64,000 bases of DNA from Pigmentiphaga kullae (lineage in GTDB: Bacteria; Pseudomonadota; Gammaproteobacteria; Burkholderiales; Burkholderiaceae_B): assembly GCF_004216695.1 (NCBI RefSeq), contig NZ_SGXC01000001.1, forward strand, positions 2,891,283 through 2,955,282, written 5' to 3'. A program made the position numbers and the translations under genes. Under the pieces are notes generated by a model. It had not been told where the DNA came from. It saw only the letters and a list, made by a program, of their open reading frames with translations, and searched no databases. Of this stretch, positions 52,413 through 61,751 are shown one piece after another (the stretch's first letter is position 1; every line of letters starts with the position of its first letter).

Positions 52413-53015
52413 TCAGGGGCGGGGCAGCCGGTCCAGCGCGAGGTTGAGCTGGAGTACGTTTACCACGGGTTCGCCCAGTATGCCGATGAATGGCCGCTCC
52501 GTATGCCCGGCGATCAGTTTTTCCACTTCGTCCATGGGCAGGCCGCGCTCGCGCGCCACGCGCCCTGCCTGGTAGCGCGCCCCCGCCACGCTGATGTGGG
52601 GATCCAGGCCGCTGCCCGAGGCGGCGACCAGGTCCACCGGAATGGGGGCGGCGTTGCCGGGGTCGGCCTGCCGCAGCGCCAGCGCGCGCTCGCTGGCCAG
52701 GCGCGCCAGTTCGGGATTGCGCGGTCCGAGGTTGGAGCCGCCGGAAGCTTGCGCGTTGTACGGGCGGTCCGCGGTGGCCGAGGGGCGGCCCCAGAAATAG
52801 CGGGGCGAGGTGAACGACTGGCCGATCAGTGTCGAGCCGACCGTCGTTTCCCCCGACTGGACGAGCGATCCGGCCGCCTGGTCCGCGAAGGCCAGCCGGG
52901 CCAGGGCGGTGGTGGCCAGCGGATAGAGCAGGCCGGTAACGACCGAGAGCGCCGCGAACACGGCCAGGGCGGGCCGCAGCACGCGTTGCCGGGCGGGAGA
53001 GGTAGCAGGGGTCAT
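52413..53015 (-). CDS. kdpC: KdpC, K+-transporting ATPase subunit C
   Basis: A 200-residue subunit with one N-terminal membrane helix (LRPALAVFAALSVVTGLLYPLATTALA) and a periplasmic domain including GSTLIGQSFTSPRYFWGRPSAT and SGSGLDPHISVAGARYQAGRVAR. It is the chaperone-like subunit that stabilises ATP binding and K+ affinity of KdpAB. 24 bases after kdpB. Confidence 0.97.
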   Translation of the reverse strand: MTPATSPARQRVLRPALAVFAALSVVTGLLYPLATTALARLAFADQAAGSLVQSGETTVGSTLIGQSFTSPRYFWGRPSATADRPYNAQASGGSNLGPRNPELARLASERALALRQADPGNAAPIPVDLVAASGSGLDPHISVAGARYQAGRVARERGLPMDEVEKLIAGHTERPFIGILGEPVVNVLQLNLALDRLPRP

Positions 53016-53039
53016 GAGAGTCTCCGATAATCGGGAGGA

Positions 53040-55166
53040 TCAGGCGAGTCCGGCCGCGGCCAGGATCATGTCGATCAGCTTGATGCCGGCGAAGGGCACC
53101 AGCAGGCCGCCCAGTCCGTAGATCAGCAGGTTGCGGCGCAACAGCGCGGCCGCGCCCAGCGGCCGGTAGCGCACGCCCTTCAGGGCCAGCGGGATCAGCA
53201 CGATGATGATGAGCGCATTGAAGACCACGGCCGACAGGATGGCCGACGACGGCGAAGCCAGCCGCATGACGTTCAGCGCCGCCAGTTGTGGGTAGACGCC
53301 GGCGAAGGCCGCCGGAATGATCGCGAAATACTTGGCCACGTCGTTGGCGATGCTGAAGGTGGTCAGCGCGCCGCGCGTCATCAGCATCTGCTTGCCGGTC
53401 TCGACCACTTCGATCAGCTTGGTAGGATCCGAGTCCAGGTCGACCATGTTGCCGGCTTCCTTGGCGGCCTGGGTGCCGGAATTCATCGCCACCGCCACGT
53501 CGGCCTGCGCCAGCGCGGGGGCATCGTTGGTGCCGTCTCCCGTCATGGCCACCAGCCGGCCGTCGGCCTGGTAGCGGCGGATCAGCGCCAGCTTGGCCTC
53601 GGGCGTGGCCTGCGCCAGGAAATCGTCCACGCCGGCCTCGGCGGCGATGGCCGCCGCCGTGAGCTTGTTGTCGCCGGTGATCATCACTGTCTTGATGCCC
53701 ATGCGGCGCAGTTCTCCGAACCGTTCCCGCATGCCGGGCTTGACGATGTCCTTGAGCTCGACCACGCCCAGCGCGGCGCGGCCGTCGCACACCACCAGCG
53801 GCGTGCTGCCGCGCCGGCCCGCGTCGTCCGCCGCGCGCGCCACGGCTTCGGGCAGCGTGGCGCCCTGTTCGGCCAGCCAGGCCTGCATCGCGTCGACCGC
53901 GCCCTTGCGCACGCGGCGGTCCGCCAGGTCCACGCCGCTCATGCGGGTATGGGCCGAGAACGGCACGAATACTGCACCGGCGGCCGCCTCGGGCGCCTGG
54001 CCCAACTGGCGGGCCGCCAGCGCGGCGATGCTGCGGCCTTCGGGCGTCTCGTCGGCCTGCGAGGCCAGGCAGGCGGCGCGCGCCAGGACGTCGGCCGCCA
54101 CGCCGGGCGCCGGGTGGAAGGCGCTGGCCTGGCGGTTGCCGAAGGTGATGGTGCCGGTCTTGTCCAGCAGCAGCACGTCGACGTCGCCGGCCGCCTCCAC
54201 GGCCCGGCCCGAGGTGGCGATCACGTTGGCGCGCATCATGCGGCTCATGCCGGCCACGCCTATGGCCGAAAGCAGGCCGCCGATGGTGGTCGGGATCAGG
54301 CAGACCAGCAGCGCGACCAGCGCGGTGATGGCGATGGCCGTGCCCTGGCCGGCGGCGGAAATGGCGAAGAACGAGAAGGGCAGCAGCGTTGCGACGACCA
54401 GCAGGAAGACCAGCGTCAGGCCCACCAGCAGGATGTTCAGCGCGATCTCGTTCGGCGTCTTCTGGCGCCGCGCGCTTTCCACCATCGCGATCATGCGGTC
54501 CAGGAAGCTCTCGCCGGGGTTGGCCGCGACCTGCACGATGATCCAGTCCGACAGCACGCGCGTGCCGCCCGTCACCGACGAGAAGTCGCCGCCGGCCTCG
54601 CGTATGACCGGCGCCGATTCGCCGGTGATGGCGCTTTCGTCCACCGAGGCGATGCCGGCGATGATCTCGCCGTCGCCCGGGATGGTGCCGCCGGCCTCGA
54701 CCAGCACGATGTCGCCCTTGCGCAGGCTGCCGGACGGACGTTCCGTCACGTGGCCGCGATAGGCCTCGGCCGTGGCGGGCGTACCGGCCGGCACGCCCTG
54801 CACGACCCGCGCGACCACGGTGGTGCGCAGCCCGCGCAGCGCGGCCGCCTGCTGCTTGCCGCGCCCTTCGGCCAGCGCCTCGGCGAAGTTGGCGAACAGC
54901 ACGGTGAACCACAGCCAGGCGGAGACGGCGAACATGAAGCCGGTGTCGGCATCCGCGTGGCCGAACAGGCCGGCGATCCACAGCAGGGTGGTCAGCATGC
55001 TGCCCACGTACACGGTGAACATCACCGGATTGCGGACCTGGGTCGAGGGCCGCAGCTTGAGCAGGCTCTCTTTCAGGGCCGTGCCGAGCGGAATGCCCGA
55101 CAGCGCGCGCCGGGCGGGGGCCGCGGCGGCGGGGTGGGGAAGGGAAGGTTCCAGATGCGTAGACAT
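53040..55166 (-). CDS. kdpB: KdpB, catalytic P-type ATPase subunit
   Basis: A 708-residue P-type ATPase subunit, about 20 residues longer than the usual 680-690 because of an Ala/Pro-rich N-terminus. Phosphorylation site DKTGTITFG, actuator loop [10 protein letters not shown], hinge [21 protein letters not shown] and the membrane motif [14 protein letters not shown] are intact. It energises K+ uptake through KdpA. ATG 55166 lies 20 bases after kdpA. Confidence 0.98.
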   Translation of the reverse strand: MSTHLEPSLPHPAAAAPARRALSGIPLGTALKESLLKLRPSTQVRNPVMFTVYVGSMLTTLLWIAGLFGHADADTGFMFAVSAWLWFTVLFANFAEALAEGRGKQQAAALRGLRTTVVARVVQGVPAGTPATAEAYRGHVTERPSGSLRKGDIVLVEAGGTIPGDGEIIAGIASVDESAITGESAPVIREAGGDFSSVTGGTRVLSDWIIVQVAANPGESFLDRMIAMVESARRQKTPNEIALNILLVGLTLVFLLVVATLLPFSFFAISAAGQGTAIAITALVALLVCLIPTTIGGLLSAIGVAGMSRMMRANVIATSGRAVEAAGDVDVLLLDKTGTITFGNRQASAFHPAPGVAADVLARAACLASQADETPEGRSIAALAARQLGQAPEAAAGAVFVPFSAHTRMSGVDLADRRVRKGAVDAMQAWLAEQGATLPEAVARAADDAGRRGSTPLVVCDGRAALGVVELKDIVKPGMRERFGELRRMGIKTVMITGDNKLTAAAIAAEAGVDDFLAQATPEAKLALIRRYQADGRLVAMTGDGTNDAPALAQADVAVAMNSGTQAAKEAGNMVDLDSDPTKLIEVVETGKQMLMTRGALTTFSIANDVAKYFAIIPAAFAGVYPQLAALNVMRLASPSSAILSAVVFNALIIIVLIPLALKGVRYRPLGAAALLRRNLLIYGLGGLLVPFAGIKLIDMILAAAGLA

Positions 55167-55186
55167 GACGATGCCCGTCCAGGCGT

Positions 55187-56896
55187 TCAGGGTTGCAGGT
55201 GTTCCGCCACCGGCCCCAGGGCCAGCGCGGGAATGTAGGTCAGCGCGCCCACCATCAGCACGGCGCCGATCAACAGCACGACGAACAGCGGCCCGGTGGT
55301 GGGCATGGTGCCCGGGCCCGCGGGGATGCGCCGCTTGGAGGCCAGCGATCCGGCCAGGGCCAGCACCGGCACGATGATCCCGAAGCGGCCGCACCACATC
55401 GCCAGGGCCAGCAGCACGTTGTAGAAGGGCGTGTTGGCGGACAGGCCGGCGAAGGCGCTGCCGTTGTTGTTGGCGGCCGAGGACAGCGCGTACAGCACTT
55501 CCGAGAAACCGTGGGCGCCCGGATTGAATATCCCCGCCTGCCCGTCGGGCAGCGACACGGCCACCGCCGTGCCCAGCAGCACCAGCAGCGGCGTGGCCAG
55601 CAGCACGATGGCCACCATCTTCATGTCGTGGCTTTCGATCTTCTTGCCCAGGTATTCGGGCGTGCGGCCTATCATCAGGCCGGCGATGAACACGCCGGTG
55701 ATGGCGAACACCAGCATGCCGTACAGGCCGGAGCCGACGCCGCCGAACACCACTTCGCCCAACTGCATCAGCAGCAGAGGCGAGAAACCGCCCATCGCCG
55801 TCAACGAATCGTGCATCGTGTTGACCGCGCCGCAGGAGGCCGCCGTCGTGACCACCGCGAACAGGGCGCTGGCGGCGATGCCGAACCGGCTTTCCTTGCC
55901 TTCCAGGTTCCCCCCGGCCGACAGCGCGGAGGGCGCGGCGTCGATGCCCGGCTGCGCCAGCATGGGGTTGGCGTGTTGTTCGAAGTAGCCGGTGGCGAGC
56001 ACGAACAGCACGAACAGCACCGTCATCGCGGCCAGGATCGCCGCGCCCTGGGCGCGGCTGCCCACCAGTTCCCCGAAAGCCATGCACAGCGCGGCGGGGA
56101 TCAGGAAGATCGCCAGCATCTCCAGGAAATTGCTGGCCGCCGTGGGGTTTTCGAAGGGGTGCGCCGAATTCGCGTTGAAGAAGCCGCCGCCGTTCGTGCC
56201 CAGCAGCTTGATGGCTTCCTGCGAGGCCACCGGCCCCATGGGCAGGGTCTGCGACGCGCCCTCCAGCGTATGCACGGTCTGGTAGGCGTCGAAGTTCTGG
56301 ATCACGCCCTGGCTGACCAGGAACAACGCCAGCAGCAGCGACAGGGGCAGCAGCACGTACAGCGTCGAGCGCACCAGATCGGCCCAGAAGTTGCCGACCG
56401 TGCCCGCGCTGTGCCGCGCCAGTCCGCGCATCAGCGCGAACAGCACGGCGATGCCGGTGGCCGCGGACACGAAGTTCTGCACGCCCAGGCCCAGCATCTG
56501 GGTCAGGTAGCTCATGGTCGTCTCGCCCGCGTAGCCTTGCCAGTTCGTGTTGGTGACGAAGCTCACCGCCGTGTTCAGGGCCGAGTCCGGCGCCACCGCT
56601 CCCAGCGCGGCGGGGTTCAGCGGCAGCCATCCCTGCATGCGTTGCAGGGCATACAGGGCGACCAGGCCGACCAGGTTGAAGGCCACGGCGGCCACGGCAT
56701 AGGCCTTCCAGCCGGTTTCCAGGGCCGGGTCGATGCCGGCAAGCCGGTAGATGAGGCGTTCGGCCGGGCGGCCCCAGGCGGTCCATCGCGACGGGCCGCC
56801 ATCCATGGCGAGGCGGATGTAGCGGCCCAGGAAGGGCGCGATCGCCAGGAGGACCGCGAGATAAAGCGCCAACAGAAGAAGCAGCTTGGTATCCAT
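55187..56896 (-). CDS. kdpA: KdpA, potassium-binding/translocating subunit
   Basis: A 569-residue membrane protein, superfamily of K+ transporters, with ten membrane segments. Selectivity-filter stretches such as [22 protein letters not shown] are intact. It binds K+ at the periplasmic side and passes it to KdpB. Its ATG overlaps the kdpF stop (TGATG). Confidence 0.98.
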   Translation of the reverse strand: MDTKLLLLLALYLAVLLAIAPFLGRYIRLAMDGGPSRWTAWGRPAERLIYRLAGIDPALETGWKAYAVAAVAFNLVGLVALYALQRMQGWLPLNPAALGAVAPDSALNTAVSFVTNTNWQGYAGETTMSYLTQMLGLGVQNFVSAATGIAVLFALMRGLARHSAGTVGNFWADLVRSTLYVLLPLSLLLALFLVSQGVIQNFDAYQTVHTLEGASQTLPMGPVASQEAIKLLGTNGGGFFNANSAHPFENPTAASNFLEMLAIFLIPAALCMAFGELVGSRAQGAAILAAMTVLFVLFVLATGYFEQHANPMLAQPGIDAAPSALSAGGNLEGKESRFGIAASALFAVVTTAASCGAVNTMHDSLTAMGGFSPLLLMQLGEVVFGGVGSGLYGMLVFAITGVFIAGLMIGRTPEYLGKKIESHDMKMVAIVLLATPLLVLLGTAVAVSLPDGQAGIFNPGAHGFSEVLYALSSAANNNGSAFAGLSANTPFYNVLLALAMWCGRFGIIVPVLALAGSLASKRRIPAGPGTMPTTGPLFVVLLIGAVLMVGALTYIPALALGPVAEHLQP

Positions 56897-56985
56897 CAGA
56901 ATTTCTCCGCCTTGAACAGGGCGGCGAGCAGATAGACGAACAGGGCCGCGGCCGCCACGGCGCCGGCCAGGTGCAGCCAGGTCAT
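56896..56985 (-). CDS. kdpF: KdpF, small membrane subunit of the Kdp complex
   Basis: A 29-residue single-helix peptide beginning [20 protein letters not shown] and ending KAEKF; it stabilises the KdpABC complex. AGGAGAAACGCC precedes the ATG. Its stop overlaps kdpA and its start overlaps the end of the 32-codon frame at 56982-57080. Confidence 0.93.
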   Translation of the reverse strand: MTWLHLAGAVAAAALFVYLLAALFKAEKF

Positions 56986-57080
56986 GGCGTTTCTCCTGGC
57001 GACAGCGCCGCGCAGAACTGAATCAGCCCGATGGTCGCGCGCGCGATGACGACCAGGCCCAACAGGTAGATGAGATCCAT
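56982..57080 (-). CDS. Possible 32-residue membrane microprotein at the head of the kdp operon
   Basis: A frame of 32 codons beginning [20 protein letters not shown] has one predicted membrane helix. Its TGA overlaps the kdpF ATG (ATGA), the hallmark of translational coupling, and its own ATG is the first in the kdp leader. The ribosome binding site is weak (GGCGGGAAAAAATG). I do not recognise a named family; it may be a leader peptide that couples translation into kdpF, or a second small subunit. Confidence 0.6.
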   Translation of the reverse strand: MDLIYLLGLVVIARATIGLIQFCAALSPGETP

Positions 57081-57166
57081 TTTTTCCCGCCGATGCGGAC
57101 TCCTCGATGGGCGGGGACGGCCTTTTCGTCCCCATGCCCGACGTCTGCCAGCGTAAGGAGACGGGC

Positions 57167-57217
57167 GTAAAAACGGGGTATAGCTTGGGCGGGCGGGTAT
57201 AAAAATGGCGTAAAAAT
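57167..57217 (-). promoter_or_regulatory. Probable KdpE binding/promoter region of kdp
   Basis: On the kdp coding strand TTTTTAC (ending near 57211) and TTTTTATA (57205-57198) are direct repeats about 11 bp apart, one helical turn, and a third TTTTTAC lies at 57173-57167. T-rich repeats of this type are the known KdpE target in E. coli. The exact -10 box was not resolved; TATACC (57182-57177) is one option. Confidence 0.5.
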
Positions 57218-57294
57218 CGCCGCGGGCGGGGTCGCGTTAAGCTATCGCCCATGACCAATGCGGGGATCGCCATCCCCACGCGCCGAGGAATATC

Positions 57295-57999
57295 GTGTTT
57301 ACCGGAATCATCCAGGGCACCGCCCAGATCGCCGCCATGAACGACCGCGAGGGCCTGCGCACCTTCACGCTCGAGTTCCCGCCGGGCTTCTGCCAGGACC
57401 TGGCCATAGGCGCCAGCGTCTCGGTGGACGGCGTCTGCCTGACGGTTACCGGCATCGCCAGCCCCACGGCCGCCTCGTTCGACGTCATGCTGCAGAGCCT
57501 GAACATCACCACGCTGTCCGAATACGGCGTGGGCTCGCGCATCAACGTCGAACGCGCCGCCAAGGATGGCGCCGAGATCGGCGGCCACCCGCTGTCCGGC
57601 CACGTCGACTTCACCACCACCATCGCCGGCATTCGCAGTTCCGACACGAACCGCGTCATGCGCTTCACCATTCCCGAGGCCTTCCGCAAGTACATCTTCG
57701 CCAAGGGCTATATCGCCATCAATGGCGCCAGCCTGACCGTGGCCGAGGTCAACCGGACCGAGGGCTGGTTCGAGGTCTGGCTGATTCCCGAGACGCGGCG
57801 CATGACCACGTTCGAGCAAAAGCAGGTGGGCGACCGCCTCAACATCGAGATCGAGCGCGGCACCCAGGTGGTGGTCGACACCGTGCGCGAGACCGTGCAG
57901 GAAAGCCTCGGCAAGCTCCAGCCGCTGCTGGAGGCCGTGCTGAAAGAGCGCGGAATCGAGCTCGAAGACCTGTTCCCCGCGCCCAAGTCGCTGAAGTAG
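57295..57999 (+). CDS. ribE: Riboflavin synthase, alpha subunit
   Basis: A 234-residue enzyme that dismutates two 6,7-dimethyl-8-ribityllumazine molecules into riboflavin. It contains the two lumazine-synthase-like repeats: MFTGIIQGTAQI with DGVCLTVTGI in the first half and GHVDFTT, IAINGASLTVAEVN in the second. Start is GTG 57295, with GAGGA 6 bases upstream. The C-terminal extension of about 30 residues (LQPLLEAVLKERGIELEDLF) is longer than in E. coli. The gene stands alone; no FMN riboswitch was recognised upstream. Confidence 0.95.
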   Translation: MFTGIIQGTAQIAAMNDREGLRTFTLEFPPGFCQDLAIGASVSVDGVCLTVTGIASPTAASFDVMLQSLNITTLSEYGVGSRINVERAAKDGAEIGGHPLSGHVDFTTTIAGIRSSDTNRVMRFTIPEAFRKYIFAKGYIAINGASLTVAEVNRTEGWFEVWLIPETRRMTTFEQKQVGDRLNIEIERGTQVVVDTVRETVQESLGKLQPLLEAVLKERGIELEDLFPAPKSLK

Positions 58000-58060
58000 C
58001 CGGTTCCCGGGGCCGCGCCCCCGGGTTTGCGAGGGTTGCGGTCCTGTTCGCGGCTGGTAT

Positions 58061-58084
58061 TATTTACCTACCGTTCGGTAAATA
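58061..58084. promoter_or_regulatory. TetR-type operator overlapping the regulator's promoter
   Basis: TATTTACC (58061-58068) and GGTAAATA (58077-58084) are perfect 8-bp arms around 8 bases; the core ACCGTTCGGT is itself a palindrome. It ends 12 bases before the TetR gene start, so autoregulation is likely. Confidence 0.75.
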
Positions 58085-58096
58085 AATGCGATCGCC

Positions 58097-58738
58097 ATGT
58101 CCACGCCCGCTTCCCGCCCCGCTCCCCGGCGCCGCCAGGGCCGCCCGCCCGTGGTGGCCGACGCGCGCGAGCGCATCCTGCTGGAAGCCTCGAAGCTGTT
58201 CGCGCAAAGCGGCTACGAAAGCAGCTCCATCGGCGAGCTGGCCGCCGCCATCGGTGTCTCCAAGCCGGCCATCTATCACTACTTCGCCACCAAGCAGGAC
58301 ATCTACGACGCCATCATCCTCCAGGCGCTGCAAGGCCTGACCGATGCCGTCGTGCCGGCGGTGAACGCCCAGCCGGCCCCGCTGGACAAGCTGCGCGTCT
58401 TCATGACGGCGCATGCCGCCTACCTGGAACGCAACTACTGGAGCTTCGTCGCCATGCTGGTGGGCTTCAGCGGCATGAGCCCCAGCTACCGCGACGACGC
58501 CGCGCGGTTGCGCGACGCCTACGAGCGGCTGCTGCGCCGGATCCTGGAGCAGGGCGCGCGCGAAGGCGTGTTCCGGCCGGGGCAGGTCGTGACCTCGGGC
58601 CGCGCCGTGCTGTCGCTGCTCAACTGGATGGCGCGCTGGTTCAAGCCCGGCCACGGCAGCACGGCCGAACAGATCGCGCTCGACTATTTCGAACTTCTAT
58701 CCGCCGGCCTGTGCGTCAGGCCGGCCGCCACTTCCTAA
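58097..58738 (+). CDS. TetR/AcrR-family transcriptional regulator
   Basis: A 213-residue regulator. Helix-turn-helix: ARERILLEASKLFAQSGYESSSIGELAAAIGVSKPAIYHYFATKQDIYDAII (about residues 23-75). The ligand domain fills the rest and contains a TetR_C-type core. It probably represses itself and the following acyl-CoA dehydrogenase/hydroxyacyl-CoA dehydrogenase genes through the operator at 58061-58084, with an acyl-CoA as inducer (inference). The stop overlaps the first possible start of the next gene (TAATG). Confidence 0.94.
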   Translation: MSTPASRPAPRRRQGRPPVVADARERILLEASKLFAQSGYESSSIGELAAAIGVSKPAIYHYFATKQDIYDAIILQALQGLTDAVVPAVNAQPAPLDKLRVFMTAHAAYLERNYWSFVAMLVGFSGMSPSYRDDAARLRDAYERLLRRILEQGAREGVFRPGQVVTSGRAVLSLLNWMARWFKPGHGSTAEQIALDYFELLSAGLCVRPAATS

Positions 58739-58749
58739 TGGGGACTGTC

Positions 58750-59901
58750 ATGTCGTTGGATGCCGATACCTTGAAGTTGCTGATCGAGGCCACGCGCACG
58801 TTCGTGGCCGAGCGCCTGGTTCCGCTCGAGGCCGAAGTGGCCGAAACCGGCGTGATCCCGCCGCAGGTGCGCGAGGAGATGCAGGCGCTGGGACTGTTCG
58901 GCCTGTCCATCGCGCCGGAGTACGGCGGGCTGGGCCTGAACATGGAAGAAGAAGTGCTGATCGCGATGGAACTGGGCCGCACGTCGCCCGCCTTCCGTTC
59001 CCTGGCCGGCACCAACATCGGCATCGGCTCGCAGGCCATCGTGCTGGCGGGCACCGCCGAGCAGCGCAATCATTACCTGCCGCGCCTGGCCAGCGGCGAA
59101 CTGGTCGGATCGTTCGCGCTGACCGAACCGGACGCGGGGTCGGACGCCCTGTCGCTGCGGACCTCGGCGCGCCGCGACGGCGATCACTACGTCCTGAACG
59201 GCACCAAGCGCTTCATCACCAACGCCCCCATCGCCGGCTTGTACACCGTCATGGCCCGCACGGGCGAAGGGCGCGGATCGGGCGCGATCTCGTGTTTCCT
59301 GGTCGAGGCCGGCACGCCCGGCATCACGCTGGGCAAGCCGGACCGCAAGATGGGCCAGGCCGGTTCCTTGACCTGCGACATCGTGTTCGACGACTGCCGC
59401 GTGCCCGCCAGCGCCTTGCTGGGCGGGGAAGAGGGAAACGGCTTTCGCACGGCCATGCGCGTGCTGGACAAGGGCCGTCTGCACATCTCGGCCGTCTGCG
59501 TCGGCATGGCCGAGCGGCTGATCGCCGAATCCGTGCGCTACGCCACTGAACGCAGGCAGTTCGGCCAGGCCATCGCCGACTTCCAGTTGATCCAGGCCAT
59601 GATCGCGGACAGCCAGACCGAAGCCTACGCCGCCCGCACCATGGTGCTGGACGCGGCCCGCAAGCGCGACCGGGGCGAGTCGACGACGCTGGAGGCCTCC
59701 TGCTGCAAGCTGTTCTCCACCGAGATGGTGGGGCGGGTGGCCGACCGCGCCGTGCAGATCCACGGCGGATCGGGCTACATTGCCGAGTATGCGGTCGAAC
59801 GCTTCTATCGCGACGTCCGCCTGTTCCGCCTGTACGAGGGAACCTCGCAAATACAGCAGCTCGTCATCGCGCGCGAAACCATCAAGGCATACACGGCCTG
59901 A
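58750..59901 (+). CDS. Acyl-CoA dehydrogenase
   Basis: A 383-residue FAD enzyme. Motifs: SFALTEPDAGSDALSLRTSA, NGTKRFITNAPIAGLY, ATERRQFGQAIADFQLIQ and the C-terminal FRLYEGTSQIQQ with the catalytic Glu. The start 58750 has GGGGA 7 bases upstream; ATG 58738, overlapping the TetR stop, would add 4 residues. It forms a fatty- or branched-acid oxidation pair with the 3-hydroxyacyl-CoA dehydrogenase 25 bases downstream. Confidence 0.95.
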   Translation: MSLDADTLKLLIEATRTFVAERLVPLEAEVAETGVIPPQVREEMQALGLFGLSIAPEYGGLGLNMEEEVLIAMELGRTSPAFRSLAGTNIGIGSQAIVLAGTAEQRNHYLPRLASGELVGSFALTEPDAGSDALSLRTSARRDGDHYVLNGTKRFITNAPIAGLYTVMARTGEGRGSGAISCFLVEAGTPGITLGKPDRKMGQAGSLTCDIVFDDCRVPASALLGGEEGNGFRTAMRVLDKGRLHISAVCVGMAERLIAESVRYATERRQFGQAIADFQLIQAMIADSQTEAYAARTMVLDAARKRDRGESTTLEASCCKLFSTEMVGRVADRAVQIHGGSGYIAEYAVERFYRDVRLFRLYEGTSQIQQLVIARETIKAYTA

Positions 59902-59926
59902 GGGCCGCCAAGGGAGGCAGGGATAA

Positions 59927-61441
59927 ATGGCACGGATCAATAGCGTGGGGATAGTGGGCGCGGGCGCCATGGGGCGGGGCATCGCCCAGATCGCCGCCCA
60001 GGCCGGGCTGAGCGTCTATCTGTACGACACCGCCCAGGCGGCGCTCGCGTCGGCGCGCGACAGCCTGCGCGACACCTGGGACAAGCTGGTGCAGAAGGGC
60101 CGGCTGGACGCGCCCCGGGCCGAGGCGGCGCTGCAGGCGCTGACCCTGTGCGAGGACCTGGCGCAGCTGCGCGACTGCGATCTCGTGGTCGAGGCCATCG
60201 TCGAACGGCTGGATGCCAAGCAGGGGCTGTTCCGGCAACTGGAGGACATCGTCGGCGAGGCCTGCATCCTGGCCTCGAACACCTCGTCGCTGTCCATCAC
60301 AGCGATCGCCGCGGCGTGCCGGCTGCCGGCGCGCGTGGCGGGCTACCATTTCTTCAACCCCGTGCCGTTGATGAAGGTGGTGGAAGTCATCGACGGCCTG
60401 CGCAGCGACCCGGCGGTGGGCGACGCGCTGACGGAGCTGGCGCGCCGCATGGGGCATACGCCCGTGCGCGCCAAGGACATGCCCGGCTTCATCGTCAACC
60501 ACGCCGGCCGGGGCCTGAATACCGAGGGACTGCGGCTGCTGCAGGAGGGCGTGGCCGACTGCGCCCAGGTCGATGCCATCATGACCGGCCAGGCCGGGTT
60601 CAGGATGGGGCCCTTCGAACTGATGGACCTGACCGGCCTGGACGTCTCGCATCCCGTGATGGAGTCGATCTACCGCCAGTTCTTCGACGAGCCGCGCTTT
60701 CGGCCGTCGCCGCTGACCACGGTGCGCCTGGCCGGCGGACTGCTGGGCCGCAAGACCGGCCAGGGCTTCTATGCCTATGTCGACGGCAAGAAGCAGATCG
60801 CGCCCGAGGCGCCGCCGCCGTCGGTCGCGCATATGCCCGAGGTCTGGGTGTCGCCGGCGCGCCCCGAGGGCCGGGCCGAGGTGGTCGAGCTGCTGGAGCG
60901 CCTGGGCGCGCGGGTGCAGCAGGGCGACCGCCCTGGCGACGATGCCCTGATCGTGGTCACTCCCCTGGGCGAGGATGCCACCACGGCGGCCTGCGACCAG
61001 GGCCTGGATGCCCGCCGCACGGTGGCCGTGGACATCCTGCACGGCCTGCCGGAAGGGCGCCGCCGCACGCTCATGGCCACGCCGCTGACCGCGCAGGCGT
61101 GGCGGGACGCCGCCGTGGCGCGCTTCTCCAGCGACGGCGCGCCGGTGACGCTGGTGCAGGATTCGCCCGGCTTCGTCGCCCAGCGCATCGTCGCCACCAT
61201 CGTCAACATCGCCTGCGAGATCGCCCAGCAGGGCATCGCCACGCCCGAGGACATCGACCGCGCCGTCACGCTGGGCCTGGGCTACCCCAAGGGGCCGCTG
61301 GCCATGGGCGACGCGCTGGGCGCCGCCCGCATCGTCGAGATCCTGCGCAACATCGTGCGGGTGACCGGCGACATGCGCTATCGACCCAGCCTGTGGCTGC
61401 AGCGCCGGGCCCAATTGGGGATGTCGCTGCTCGAGCGCTAG
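59927..61441 (+). CDS. 3-hydroxyacyl-CoA dehydrogenase, two-domain PaaH type
   Basis: A 504-residue NAD-dependent dehydrogenase oxidising 3-hydroxyacyl-CoA. The Rossmann motif VGIVGAGAMGRGIAQIAAQAG is at residues 7-27, then NTSSLSITAIAAA, the catalytic His-Glu region HFFNPVPLMKVVEV and the first C-terminal domain (GFIVNHAGRGLNTEGLRLLQEG). A second, shorter C-terminal repeat (DSPGFVAQRIVATIVNIACEIAQQGIATPEDID) follows, the layout of the PaaH/PaaC group. Ends the TetR operon. Confidence 0.94.
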   Translation: MARINSVGIVGAGAMGRGIAQIAAQAGLSVYLYDTAQAALASARDSLRDTWDKLVQKGRLDAPRAEAALQALTLCEDLAQLRDCDLVVEAIVERLDAKQGLFRQLEDIVGEACILASNTSSLSITAIAAACRLPARVAGYHFFNPVPLMKVVEVIDGLRSDPAVGDALTELARRMGHTPVRAKDMPGFIVNHAGRGLNTEGLRLLQEGVADCAQVDAIMTGQAGFRMGPFELMDLTGLDVSHPVMESIYRQFFDEPRFRPSPLTTVRLAGGLLGRKTGQGFYAYVDGKKQIAPEAPPPSVAHMPEVWVSPARPEGRAEVVELLERLGARVQQGDRPGDDALIVVTPLGEDATTAACDQGLDARRTVAVDILHGLPEGRRRTLMATPLTAQAWRDAAVARFSSDGAPVTLVQDSPGFVAQRIVATIVNIACEIAQQGIATPEDIDRAVTLGLGYPKGPLAMGDALGAARIVEILRNIVRVTGDMRYRPSLWLQRRAQLGMSLLER

Positions 61442-61522
61442 GTTCTGCGCGCGGCTACGAAAGAGATCGGCGGGGACGGCGCCATATCTTCTAAAATGCG
61501 GCGCTGTTTGATGGAGGATGTA

Positions 61523-61744
61523 ATGGGACTCTTCATGGACCCCCGCCGGCAGCCCGAGGACACGCGCAGCAGCTATGCCCGCCGTCGCGCGCCGTGGCTG
61601 GTGCTGGTGGCGATCGGCTGCAGCGCCTACGTGTTGTCCAGGGGCTACCCCAGCTATACCGGCTGGCTGGCGATGATGGTGACCTGGGTGGCGGCCGTGC
61701 TGGCCATCACCACCGCCGACTGGAGCGACTTGCGCAGGAAATGA
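61523..61744 (+). CDS. Small hypothetical membrane protein
   Basis: A 73-residue protein with two predicted membrane segments (APWLVLVAIGCSAYVLSRG and GWLAMMVTWVAAVLAITTA) and basic termini. GGAGG lies 5 bases before ATG 61523, a strong translation signal; an ATG at 61496 in frame lacks one. I do not recognise the family. It ends 7 bases before the NrtR-type regulator gene and may be co-transcribed with it. Confidence 0.75.
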   Translation: MGLFMDPRRQPEDTRSSYARRRAPWLVLVAIGCSAYVLSRGYPSYTGWLAMMVTWVAAVLAITTADWSDLRRK

Positions 61745-61751
61745 GACGCCC

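Noticed and set aside
49641..53030. A 1129-codon open frame on the plus strand opposite kdpD and kdpC
   Set aside because: Antisense shadow of well-supported kdp genes; composition is Gln/Arg/Gly-rich with no domain.
48931..54981. A 2016-codon open frame on the minus strand running through the kdp genes
   Set aside because: It merges the true kdpE frame with out-of-frame readings of kdpD, kdpC and kdpB; the upstream part has the Arg/Gly/Pro-rich composition of a high-GC shadow.
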